In this document: piece by piece, positions 53,166 through 63,150 of the stretch
Layout of the letters: every line of letters begins with the position of its first letter
How positions within the stretch are numbered: position 1 is the first letter of the stretch
Assembly: GCA_006386115.1 (NCBI GenBank)
Contig: VFIW01000060.1
Coordinates: 222,178 to 286,177 of the forward strand
Direction: 5' to 3'
From: Globisporangium splendens
Taxonomy: Eukaryota > Oomycota > Peronosporomycetes > Pythiales > Pythiaceae
Length of the DNA: 64,000 nucleotides
Made by a program: the position numbers and the translations under genes
The notes under the pieces: model-generated
Database searches by the model: none
What the model saw: the letters and a program-made list of their open reading frames with translations, nothing else
What the model was told of the DNA's origin: nothing

Positions 53166-53539
53166 CCTGCTTTGTTGAAGATGAATTGGTCCGATACACA
53201 TTCAAGGCATATATACATGCATTTTCGACGCAATTTGGGGTATCTGCAACTGTATGATTGTGTAGCAGTGTGTGAAATGAAATGGATGTGCGACGGTTGC
53301 GACTACTCTGGTTTTTGTATGTGGTTGATACGATGAAGGCAACTCCAGTTGGACTCACCAAACACAGAATCTAACCGTGGATGCATTGGCTCGAATGTAA
53401 TCCAGCTCACTGTGCTATTGGGCGGGCGAACAGCACACAAGCGCAATTGAGAAAGGTGAAAACAAATAAGCAGGCAAGCAGAGAACCCAAGCCGACGAAT
53501 ACACGAAGTGAGCATCGCCTAGTGACTCGGGTGATAGTG

Positions 53540-53952
53540 GCGGAACCGTTGACCTCCGACTGCGCGCTGGCACACGTAGGGAAGAGTTGGGCTTTCAAAA
53601 CTCAATTGCGGCCACGAAGTCGAAGGCGACACCTGATACTAGGGAGCAAAGCGAAGTCCAAGTTGGCGGCACGGTCGAAGTTTGTAAGTACAGACCCTGG
53701 TACACGGCACAGGTAGCTGGACACGGAGACGAGCAAATTCGATGCGATGAGTTTGACGATTGTTGGTTCAGTCCATCTCGATGGAAATTTTTGCAGGAAA
53801 TGGAAGAGGAGCTGCTCAGCACCACTGATGCGAAACTGGCCAAGTTGATGCATGATTCGGCATCCAAGGTTGCCGAGCGGAAGCAGCTTGTGCACGAGCT
53901 CGATTGCCTCAAGAACGCCAAAGAGGAAATTGAACTGGTTATTGGACAGTGA
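53540..53952 (+). pseudogene. Remnant of a tandem dynamin paralogue
   Basis: The frame begins with VDLRLRA, identical to residues 415-421 of the intact neighbour. It continues through IAATKS, then VEVCKYRPWYTAQVAG and IRCDEFDDCWFSPSRWK, the counterpart of the stalk module. It then jumps directly to FLQEMEEELLSTTDAKLAKL...CLKNAKEEIEL, the effector-domain end. About 190 residues of stalk between module and effector domain are missing, and the GTPase domain is absent. The last 120 codons are open. It could be a decayed duplicate or, less likely, a short expressed protein. Confidence 0.8.
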
Positions 53953-54087
53953 ACCAATGGCTTTGTGCTTTGTTTGTCTTTTTGTTTGTGAATGAAGGGT
54001 GAAATATCAGGAGTAGCTTCCGTGATTTCGCTGTTGTTTAATCCATATTTCGAATGCATACGTCGAGGCTTTTGCTCACTTTGTGTG

Positions 54088-56761
54088 CTACTTTGCCGGT
54101 ATGATGCCGAGAAACGCGTCTACGGTTTCGATCACCTGGTGTTGCTTAAGCTCCAGCGCGAACCAGCTCATCAGCTCTTCCTCCATCTTTGCCGTCGAAT
54201 CGATCGACGCTGCCTGGTCGCTGTCCACGGCCTGGTCCGTCTGGTGCTGCTTCTTTGCTTGCGATTTCTTAGCCGCTGCTGCTGGCTTTGGATCCGCGAG
54301 CGCCTGTAGCCACGCACAAGCAGCGAACAGCGCCTTCCGGACCACCGACGGGTACTTCTTGTCTCGACTGTGGAAATGGAACGTCACGGACAGCAAATAC
54401 CCATGGCGACTGTCGTATTCGACTTCGATTTCGACCGGGATACCGTCGTCCAGCGCAGTCATGGAGCCTTTTCCTGGCATATTTGGTGACACGGAGTTCC
54501 CCATGGGAGCCGTTGCCGCCGACTTCCCAGTTGCCATCCGCCACCACATGCTGCAGAGCATCTGTCTGAGTCGCAGCTTCCAGGACAACCGACCTTTCTT
54601 GCTTCCTTTTTTCAGCCCTGGAAAGCCATGACTGCTCGGATGGTCGGAGCAAGACGACCCGCTCAGGTCTTTCCACATGACGCGACGCAATTCCGACGCT
54701 GGCTGCGACACGCTCTCCTGCTTCTCGAGCAATTTCAGCGACAGGAACGCCTCAAATGACACAATGTTGATCATCTTGTTGACTTTCACGCGCAAAGTGT
54801 GCCGCCCAAACTCTTCTCTGCAGAACTTCCGCTGCTCGTACTTGAAAACGAGCACGACGCAGATTGCCATCCAAATCACGTCGAGTATGAAGAACAGGAA
54901 TGGCACATCAATGATCCCTTTCGCGAGCGCGGTGTCGACCCACTCAGGGACCTCAATGTCGAGACTGCCGCCTGGAATTCGATCCAACAACGTAAACGCA
55001 AAACTCCCAGCAAGTAACAATTGCACGAGCTCCAAGGACGACCCAGATTTCTTCACGACGATCGACGAATCGACCAGGATCTTCGTGTTGCTCTCGACGG
55101 TTTTGAAGATGTCTTCCAGCTGGGACGTGTTGAGGACTTCGACCATTTGCCGCAAGTTGACGATCTCGTATTTTGCGCCGTGAACCAATTTTCCCAAGTC
55201 GCGCGCACACAGCAAGATGTCGTGGTGCTGCTTCTTCAAGTCCAAGTAGCTGAAAACGGCTTCTTCGTCTTCGCACGCGTTGGGAGATCTCTGCGGAATC
55301 TTCACGAATTCGAGCGACTCGAGCAGATACCCGAGTGTGTCTGTGAACTGTAAACAAAAATGGCGAGGTTAGTTGACATTGTCAGGCAAGAGGCTTCCAC
55401 ACACAAAACTCAAATCCATTCATGTGGGCAAAAGCCACGAGACACAGCACTTACGAGGATCAAATCGTTTGCAGCCTGGTTGAGCTTCGCGTGGATACTG
55501 ACCAGGTGCATGGGTTCTCCTTGACTTGGAAGATCAGCTCGCGGATGTTCTTCAAAAGCTCTTCGAGCACGAAGATGCGCGTGAAGAAGCTGCGCAGAAA
55601 CATTTCTCGGCACAACAGCGAGGAAAACGAGATGAACACTTTTTCAAACCGCTTCGGCGCCGAGCCAACGACGAGCATGCCTTCGCGGCCAACGATGAGC
55701 ACGCTGTCTTGGCCAATATCATACGCGTAGTGGATGTCGCCGAGCACTTGCTTGAGTTCGTTTTCAAAATCGCCACGATCCATGTACTCGGTACCTGGGA
55801 TGAATGGATCGATCTGGTCGGCCATGGTCATATTGAACTTGCCGCGGTTCGCGATGTCGCCGAGAAACACCATATCCAACAAGCTGTTTTGGTAGGACGA
55901 GAGCAGATCGTCCATGATCTCGGAAGAACCCTGATGGATATCCACGAGCAAGCGAGACAGCAGATCGACAGAGATCCGATCGGACCGTTGTCCAGAATTG
56001 CATCCACTTTGATGCCGTAAAAGAACGTTCCATCGACGTTCAAGTGGATCCCAAAGTTCTCGATCTGCACGATGCCATCGCTCCGTCACGGTACGCCCCG
56101 TAGCATCGCCGTCCTGATTGAACTCTGGGAGCCGAAACTTGAGATCATCATCGACCTCGTCGACCGGATCGCCTTCAGAAGTCGCGGCATTACCGTCGTC
56201 GATCTCCTCTGCAAACGCGGCATGGCTGCCAGCGTCGTCTTTAAGCGATCGCTTCGACGCCGCGCGACCTCCACCTACTTTGAGATGGTTGGTTGACTTT
56301 GCAATTGTCTGGCGGCGATACGGATGTGCTAGTGCGGCATCCGCGGATGGATCTTGCGGCGAAGCTGTAGATATCGGTACACTCGATGGCATGTTCGCTG
56401 GGGTACTTAATGGTGCTTGAGCCTCAATGCGAGGTGAGGACACGGAGGACGACGGCACAGGGGTGGACGTCACGTCCTCGGTCGTCCCCTGCTCCTCGGT
56501 ACTGCTGTGCACGTCCATGGTTGACGAACTTGCCGTGGTCGTCGGGAGCGGAGGTGGTGGTCGCGGCTGGAGCTGGAGAGGCGGCACGCTGAGAGCAGCA
56601 GGCTTTTTTGGCTCGGGGATCAATCGGAACGCCGGGTTCGGGGTCGTCACCTTGGACGCCGTGGTCGCTGCTGCAGTGGCCACCACGATGACTTGACATG
56701 TAGAGTCGCTGCTGCTCTCGTCCTCGATCTGGCCTGGAAGAAGGTGTTCCCGCGTGGTCAT
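54088..56761 (-). CDS. Predicted two-helix membrane protein of unknown function, several apparent frameshifts
   Basis: Exons 55455-56761 and 54088-55347 are joined by a 107-bp intron (donor GTAAGT, acceptor TTTACAG) linking NDLIL to FTDTLGYLLE. The N-terminal third is low-complexity (Ser/Thr/Pro, Ala). The middle is well-ordered sequence (DLLSSYQNSLLDMVFLGDI, DIGQDSVLIVGREGMLVVG). The second exon has two hydrophobic helices (LLLAGSFAFTLLD and VPFLFFILDVIWMAICVVLVF). Between about 56085 and 55985 the best-looking protein is in another frame (IVQIENFGIHLNVDGTFFYG), implying two compensating indels. A third is needed near 55520. The family is not recognised. The start at 56761 is the first Met. 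It is convergent with the dynamin genes and divergent from HPF1. Confidence 0.6.
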
Positions 56762-57303
56762 CCATCAGCGGGATGGCCAAACCACTCCCTCCACCGGTCC
56801 CCACAAGCCTGGAGCAGAAGAATAATGGCAGGCTGGCAGCGTTTTGGTGAATGGATGGACAAACTGAGAGGGCAATGGGGGTGGTACTACGCGAGACTCG
56901 TGGCAAGTCGGTGGCGAAATGAGGAGTCAACGCACTCGTTCAGGCGGAGGAGAGAGAGCGCTCGCTCGCGTCGTTTCATTTTGGTCGTTTCGTTGGCAAT
57001 TGTGAACACGCACAATTTCATCGAATGCAGACCGGGCTTCTATTTGCTCAGAAAAGTGAATATCAGCATTTTACACTTGCACATTCTGAAAGCATACCGA
57101 TATATACCGGTAGAAGACATTCATTTGTGTTCGGTGCTCTATTCGATACAACATGACAGGGTTATTCTCTACACACGGTTATACAACATATAACCCTATA
57201 ATATACCTCAGAGTCAACCAAGTTTTGCACACTGTCTGCATCATTTTCTGTTGCCAAGAGGTTTTCTGCTCACGAGAGCACCTCTTCACAAAAAAGGAAA
57301 AAA
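56762..57303. promoter_or_regulatory. Divergent intergenic region
   Basis: 542 bases between the starts of the membrane protein (minus) and the HPF1 homologue (plus). No gene or specific site identified. Confidence 0.4.
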
Positions 57304-58850
57304 ATGGCGCGAGCGACGCGACAGCGCAAGGCAAATGACGACGGCGTCAGCGACGCTCCGCCCGTGAAAGTGGCGCGGACGACGCGGAGCGCCAGAGGCA
57401 CTCGCACTTGTGCTGTCAGTGCTGCTGCTGCTGATGAGAAAGGCGAGGCGAAGACACCAGCGCTGGACTGTGGGATCCCTCCGTTGCAGGTTCCGCTTGC
57501 GCAGCGAGCGCACTGGGACGAGTTCCTGCGCACAAAGTGCCTCATGCGAATGGGAGCCGACTTTTTCGACCTCTTTGAACTCGCAGTCAGTATTTCAAGC
57601 GACAGCCCACTAGGTACGTTAGGTTTGGTATTTGCATGTGTCTGTTGCATTATAAAGGGCGAATGCACATTAACTTCTTTGATGTGTGGGTGCAATTACG
57701 CTTTTGTTTTCTTTTCGACACCATTTAGATGCGTTTGTGGAAACGCTGGGCATCCGGTTGTGCGGCCCTTTCGATCTTCTCGCGCATGCGATGCACGCAA
57801 ACGAGGTGACGTTCAGTACGCCGCTGTTCCTGCATGGCCGATACTTTCTCGACCCGCCTGAAGTCACGACGGTGCTGAAGGACACCACGAATGGCGACGC
57901 TGGTGCGCATTGGGGCTACTTTCGGTGTGTTCTGAAAGTTCTCATCGCGTTGTGATGTATATGTATTTTATACTTCTATTTGGTGTTTATTTGTGGTGGC
58001 TGTGTGTGCAGTGATTCCCCGGAGCAGACCCCATCGTACATTGTGTACGCTGAAAGCAGCGCCAGGTGTTCGTTTCAAGTTGCTGGTGCAAGTCTTTTCG
58101 ATGTTCTCGACAGGAGGATCCAAGAATGCAGCAAAGGGCACAGTACTTCTTCGGATCTCAAGGAGCTGGCGACCAAAGTGAAGCAGTACTTGAAGAATAA
58201 ATACCCGAAACGGACAACCCTGGCCGCACTCACTCGCAAACGATCCAACGAAGCGACGGCTCCATCACTGCATCAACTTGGCATCGTGGTGCCGTGTGAC
58301 GCGGAAAAGGGAACAGGCTTTCGTGAACTGCCAGTCAAAGGCGTGCAACTCGAAGAGCTGATCGAGCAGGTACGCAGCGGCGACTACCCGAGTGCGCGTA
58401 AGAAGCTCAGCGGACTGATCACGAGAGCGACGATCGCGACCGACGAATGCGACTTTGGCACGAGCCTGCTGCTCGGACTGGAGCTCTTCACAGCAGGAGC
58501 ATTTCTTGAGGTGAGCCATGTGCATGCTGTCCATACTAAGTGGACACTTGTTATCTATCTAACACTCGGTATGCATATAGAAAGAGTCATTGCAGCTCCT
58601 GCGCGTCGCGTACATGCTGCTGCGTCGGATGGATTTCTTGAAAATCGCAGCAGCGCACGCAACTCACCGACGCGCTTCCCCAAGTGCAACGCCGACGCCA
58701 TCCAACACTGCTGCTGCGACAAGCAATGCAGCCCCCCTGAATTGCATCATCACCGAAACAGCAGGAGTTGACCATCAGTTGTCACACGTCGCAGATCCGA
58801 AAGCACCCAAAGTAACAACAGTCTCGCTTCCCTCTAAAAACCCAAACTAA
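57304..58850 (+). CDS. HPF1: HPF1 homologue, histone PARylation factor
   Basis: Four exons (57304-57613, 57729-57924, 58012-58510, 58581-58850) with GT-AG introns of 115, 87 and 70 bp give 424 residues in a consistent frame. After a basic N-terminus, the sequence follows HPF1 (C4orf27): FVETLGIRLCGPFDLLA, HGRYFLDPPEVTTVL, HWGYFRDSPEQTPSYI, GIVVPCDAEKGTGFRELP and ATDECDFGTSLLLGLELF. The Glu in DECD (residue 314) corresponds to human Glu284, which completes the PARP1/2 active site and switches modification to Ser. The C-terminal tail is Ala/Ser/Pro-rich and unlike other HPF1 proteins. It should act in the nucleus with a PARP in DNA damage response. No PARP gene is in the window. Confidence 0.88.
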
Positions 58851-59045
58851 ATCGCTGTTTTGTTACTTTGGGTACATGCGGAAATAATTGGCTGGTTATG
58901 CGGTTGGCGGCCGTATAATTACTGGTCGAGACAGTAGCAACCGATCCAAAAAGTGCGGCGCTTGCCATTGCGTTCGTCCAGCAGCAGCAGCAGCGCGCAT
59001 TCGCGAATCGTCCGTCCTTCGTCTCTCCGTTTATCTCCGTCCACA

Positions 59046-60032
59046 ATGGCCTCCTCCTCTGCTCCTGCTGCGTCCACCGCCGCGCCGACGCTGGCGCCCA
59101 TGGAGCGCTCGTTCTGGTACAAGGAGGCGCTGACGGAGGACTTGTACCTGTCGACGACGCTCAAGAAGGTGACGTTCGAGGCGCAATCCGAGTTCCAGAC
59201 GATGCAGATCATCGAGACGCACTCGTTCGGCAAGACGCTCGTGCTCGACGGCAAGACGCAGTCGGCCAAGACTGACGAGGCCGTGTACCACGAGTCGCTC
59301 GTGCACCCGGCGCTCATCGCGCACCCAAACCCAAAGACCGTGTACATTGGTGGCGGTGGCGAGTTCGCCACGGCGCGCGAAGTGCTCAAGCACAAGTCGG
59401 TCGAGAAGGTCGTGATGGTCGACATTGACGAGATGGTGTGCAACATGTGCCGCGAGGAGATGCCGGAGTGGGCCGACGGCGCCTTCGAGGACCCACGTCT
59501 CGAGGTGCACTACACGGACGCGCACGCGTTCCTCAAGCAGTACGACGGCACGTTCGATGTGATCATCATGGACATCGCCGACCCGATCGAAGCCGGTCCA
59601 GGCTACGTGCTCTACACGGAGGAGTTCTACAAGTTCGCCGTGACCAAGTTGAACAAGGGCGGCTACTTTGTGACCCAGTCCGGTCCAGGTGCGCTCTACA
59701 ACTGGGACGAGTGCTTCTCGGCGATCTACAGCACCTTGAAGACGGCGTTCAACACGGTGCTGCCGTACACGATCGACATCCCGTCGTTCGGCTGCGTGTG
59801 GGCGTACAACATGGCCACGAACCACGAGGACGGTGCGAAGGCGCTGAACGCGATCCGCACGCGTGCCATCGAGGAGACCGACGCCATCGTCGCGGCGCGC
59901 ATCCCGAAGCCACTCAAGTTTTATGACGGCCTCAGCCACCTCGGTCTCTTTGGCGTCCCCAAGCCGATCCGCGACGCCCTCGAAAACGAGAAGCGCGTCA
60001 TCACTGTGGACAACCCAGTGTTCATGTACTAA
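59046..60032 (+). CDS. Thermospermine synthase, ACL5-like aminopropyltransferase
   Basis: 328 residues, intronless, starting MASSSAPAA. The fold is that of spermidine/spermine synthases: FGKTLVLDGKTQSAKTDEAVYHESLVHPAL, YIGGGGEFATAREVLKHKSVEKVVMVDID, and DIADPIEAGPGYVLYTEEFY. The D(I/L)ADPIE-x-GP-x-Y-x-LYT string is characteristic of the ACL5/thermospermine synthase branch rather than spermidine synthase, which has D(S/T)SDPxGPA. It would transfer an aminopropyl group from decarboxylated S-adenosylmethionine to spermidine in the cytosol. The upstream in-frame Met at 58953 is rejected because the leader is Arg/Ser-rich and unconserved in character. It lies downstream of HPF1 in the same direction, 195 bases away. 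Confidence 0.87.
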   Translation: MASSSAPAASTAAPTLAPMERSFWYKEALTEDLYLSTTLKKVTFEAQSEFQTMQIIETHSFGKTLVLDGKTQSAKTDEAVYHESLVHPALIAHPNPKTVYIGGGGEFATAREVLKHKSVEKVVMVDIDEMVCNMCREEMPEWADGAFEDPRLEVHYTDAHAFLKQYDGTFDVIIMDIADPIEAGPGYVLYTEEFYKFAVTKLNKGGYFVTQSGPGALYNWDECFSAIYSTLKTAFNTVLPYTIDIPSFGCVWAYNMATNHEDGAKALNAIRTRAIEETDAIVAARIPKPLKFYDGLSHLGLFGVPKPIRDALENEKRVITVDNPVFMY

Positions 60033-60316
60033 GTTAGTGAGAAAACAACACCAACCAAGACCTCATTCACACACACAAACATTATAATGTAACCGATCGC
60101 TCTATTTGCTGATTCCCACTCAAGATGCAATGTCTTCCTCGTAGGCTGATGATTTGAGAGCTGCTAAAGAGAGGCTAGCCAATAGATGATAGCACAGTGA
60201 GGACGATGCGGATTCAGTGGATGTCTATTTGCGTTTTTGCACGTCTGTGTTTGCTGCTTTTTGCATGCTTTCGGGACTAATTATGTAACTACAAAGAGAG
60301 AGGGGGAGAAAGAGAT

Positions 60317-61324
60317 TTACGCCGACGTGGCCTCCTCCTTGTCTTCGCCCACCTCGTAGCGCTGGTACGCGGCCACCTTGACGTCGACGCCGATCTTCTT
60401 TGCCGCACTCTCGATGAACGCGCCGACCTTCGGGTTGCCCTCCTCAATAAAGTGGTCCTGCTCCAGGAGCGTGAACTCGGCAAAGAACTTGTTCAATCGG
60501 CCCTCGGTCATCTTCTCGACGATGTGGGCGGGCTTGCCCGAGTCCTTGACCTGCTCGGTCAGGAACGCGCGCTCCTTGGCGATCATCGCCTCCGGCACGG
60601 TCTCGCGCGACAGGTACTTTGGCTTGGCCGCAACGATGTGCATCGCGAGGCGGTGGCCCAAAGTGTGGATCTCCTTGGCCTGCGTCTCCGAGACACCGGC
60701 GGAAGGGTATTGCAACGCCACGAGCGCACCGGCACGACCCAACCCAGGAGCCGCGACGTTGTGCAAGTAGCTGCAGATCGTGCCTTCCTCGAGCTGGAAC
60801 TTGACGGCGCGACGAGCGACGACGTTCTCACCGACCTTGCCGACCAATTCCGGTACCTTCTCCGCGACCGTGGCGGCGTCGCTCTCGCCCTGCACGATGA
60901 ACGCGCCAAGCGATTCACCGACGAGCTCGGCGTTGCCGACAGCGCTCGATTCCGCCAACGCGACCGAGATCTCCTTGACGAGGTCCTGGAACTTGTCGTT
61001 CATGGCCACAAAGTCAGTCTCACTGTTGATCTCGACCATGGCACCCGTCGTGCCGTTCACGTGGACGCCGATGAGGCCCTCGGCGGTCGTGCGGCCGGCC
61101 TTGGCGCTCGCGCGCGCGATGCCCTTCTTGCGCAGCCACTCGAACGCAGCAGGGAAGTCGCCGTTCGTGGCCACGAGTGCGTTCTTGACGTCCTTGAGCG
61201 GCGCCTCCGAGGCTGCGCGCAGCTTCTTGACGGCTTCGATGTCGGGCTTGTACGTGCTCATGGCGCGCGTGGCGGGCGCCAGGCGCATGACATTGCGGCT
61301 GCTGAGGACGAACGCGCGCACCAT
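60317..61324 (-). CDS. Mitochondrial translation elongation factor EF-Ts
   Basis: 335 residues, intronless. The N-terminus MVRAFVLSSRNVMRLAPATRA is a mitochondrial targeting sequence. The UBA-like start of EF-Ts follows (IEAVKKLRAASEAPLKDVKNAL, DFPAAFEWLRKKGIARASAKAGRTTAEG). Then comes the signature INSETDFVAMND, which contacts EF-Tu. It has the two core subdomains and is about the size of animal and fungal mitochondrial EF-Ts. It exchanges GDP for GTP on mitochondrial EF-Tu. The Met at 61324 fits the presequence better than the Met at 61501. It is divergent from the WW-domain gene, 232 bases away. Confidence 0.92.
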   Translation of the reverse strand: MVRAFVLSSRNVMRLAPATRAMSTYKPDIEAVKKLRAASEAPLKDVKNALVATNGDFPAAFEWLRKKGIARASAKAGRTTAEGLIGVHVNGTTGAMVEINSETDFVAMNDKFQDLVKEISVALAESSAVGNAELVGESLGAFIVQGESDAATVAEKVPELVGKVGENVVARRAVKFQLEEGTICSYLHNVAAPGLGRAGALVALQYPSAGVSETQAKEIHTLGHRLAMHIVAAKPKYLSRETVPEAMIAKERAFLTEQVKDSGKPAHIVEKMTEGRLNKFFAEFTLLEQDHFIEEGNPKVGAFIESAAKKIGVDVKVAAYQRYEVGEDKEEATSA

Positions 61325-61556
61325 GTTGCTGTGATGCAGAGGAAGGGAGCAATGCAGGATGGATCTCGTTGACTGCGTTTCTGTTGCCGATTTGAGTGGC
61401 TCAAGTCCACCATAACCGAGCGTAACCTGGTTCCCATCACCCAACAAAAAGGTGCGGTGGAGAGATTTACCGTGTTTCGGTATCATGCAGTGACATCTCA
61501 CCTGGTTATGACAGTTCGACTGAAATTATGACACAGACATACATTCCTGCAAGATA

Positions 61557-62483
61557 ATGGCGAAACGACGTGGGGGAAATGGAGCAAAATACCTGCGTGC
61601 GGCTGCGCTTGGTGACGACGCTGATGAGAGTGGAAGCGCACCATTGACGGACCAGAACGCGCTCGAGTTTCTGTGCAAGAGCGTGCGTGACGAGAGCCAC
61701 TGGCGGCCGTCCAAGTCGCTTGCCAAGTGCCTCGGAGTCCCGTACCAAAGGCTGCTCGCGACGACGCACAAGGATGATCTCACCAACCTCGTGTGGAACA
61801 CCGTGCTCGTGTTGAGCACCTTTGCGACCCGATTCGTGGACTACCGTGAGCAGTGGTACGAAATAGGCGAAGTTGTTACCACGTGGCTGTACAGGCAAAT
61901 GCATTTCGTTGAGCATCGCGAGGACCTCGTGCGCAGTGCGTGCGCATTGCTCCAGATCCGCGATCCATCGTCGTTCTTGACGACACTGTTCGCGGAACCG
62001 AAGGACGAAGCAACTCTGGTGCTGGAAGATGCAGTTGGCAGTGATTGGAAGCTCTGTTATCTGCAGGAGCCACCGTATTCGCTCTACTACTGGAACGAGA
62101 AAGCCAACCATAGCACGTGGCGCAACCCGCTTGAGACAGCAAAGCTGCTGAAGGACATGGAAGAACAAAAGGCGCGAAAAGCCGAATTGCTCGCGAAGTA
62201 CCTCCCACAGCGCCTAAAGATCAATCGAGACAAATTAGAAGACGCAAATTATTCTTGCGGTGAGTGCCGGCGAGATGCCCACGTGCTCTGCATTGACTGC
62301 GGCAGCAAGTACTTTTGTGATGCCTGTTGCGACGAACGCCACTGTGAAGCGTCGAAACTCGCGCACATCGACTCGGGGTTTCGCTTTCGCGACTGCTTCG
62401 GTCGCAACGGGTTTCCAAAGCCAAATGAAAACAAGTTGCAGCAACTATACGAGGAAGTAGCTCAAAGCAGCAACATGGAGTGA
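61557..62483 (+). CDS. WW-domain and zinc-finger protein of unknown function
   Basis: 308 residues, intronless. The N-terminal half is helical with no recognised domain. Around residue 162-190, WKLCYLQEPPYSLYYWNEKANHSTWRNP is a WW domain (first Trp, Tyr-Tyr, second Trp and Pro), which would bind Pro-rich ligands. The C-terminal part has a Cys/His cluster, CGECRRDAHVLCIDCGSKYFCDACC then H-x-H-type residues, resembling a B-box or similar zinc fold. The combination suggests an adaptor protein. No catalytic domain is seen. Confidence 0.75.
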   Translation: MAKRRGGNGAKYLRAAALGDDADESGSAPLTDQNALEFLCKSVRDESHWRPSKSLAKCLGVPYQRLLATTHKDDLTNLVWNTVLVLSTFATRFVDYREQWYEIGEVVTTWLYRQMHFVEHREDLVRSACALLQIRDPSSFLTTLFAEPKDEATLVLEDAVGSDWKLCYLQEPPYSLYYWNEKANHSTWRNPLETAKLLKDMEEQKARKAELLAKYLPQRLKINRDKLEDANYSCGECRRDAHVLCIDCGSKYFCDACCDERHCEASKLAHIDSGFRFRDCFGRNGFPKPNENKLQQLYEEVAQSSNME

Positions 62484-62550
62484 TCTATAATGCAGCAACA
62501 TACGTATCTTGCTGTACCTGTTATCGTTCACTCTCTTTGTAGCTTTCTGC

Positions 62551-63150
62551 CTACAGCGCCGACACGGTGCTACTCAGCTTCTTGGTGACGGAGTACTGCA
62601 TCGTAGTGATATGCTGCCTCGGTTTCGTATCAACGATGCATAGTTCTGCGATCATGACGCCTGTCGTTTGGGCGACAATCGGGAGTCCGAGGTAGAACTG
62701 CCTATGCGCATCGCCGCGCACGACGTTGAGATCCCTAAAACGGATGTCGAGCACGGTGCCACGGACGAGGAACGGGTGGTGAGACGTCAGCGCAAACGCG
62801 CAGAACGTTTGCGATCACTCGAGTGTACCACATTCAAAGCCCGGTTGTACGGCCACCGAGTGTTGTTCATCGTCTCGCACGACCGAGATAAACGCCTTGG
62901 TGGTCTCGAGCTCTTTCGCCGCGAGCTCACAGATGAGCGCCATCTAGGGGGTATTCAGATTCCGCTCCAATAGTCCATAGTTGGCGATCCACTCGTTGGA
63001 TTCAAGCTCTCTCTTGATGGTCGGACAATCGGGTGTCTCAGTATCTTCATCTCAGTAGATCGGATATTCCCGTGAGCCATCGGACTCGGCGACCACACGC
63101 TCGTCGATCGAGAGCTCATTTTACAGGTGCGCAGCCGAGCACTTCACGCT
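62551..63150 (-). pseudogene. GAF-domain protein remnant
   Basis: Minus-strand translation reads EDTETPDCPTIKRELE, then YGLLERNLNTP-stop-MALICELAAKELETTKAFISVV, then GTLE-stop-SQTFCAFAL, and finally HHPFLVRGTVLDIRFRDLNV with FYLGLPIVA and AELCIVDTKPR. This is the course of a GAF domain as found in oomycete FYVE/GAF proteins. At least three in-frame stops (one more after EYPIY) show that it is dead. Only the last 67 codons are open. Confidence 0.75.

Noticed and set aside
59031..59939. 302-codon frame antisense to the thermospermine synthase gene
   Set aside because: An Arg/Val/His-rich shadow frame without motifs.
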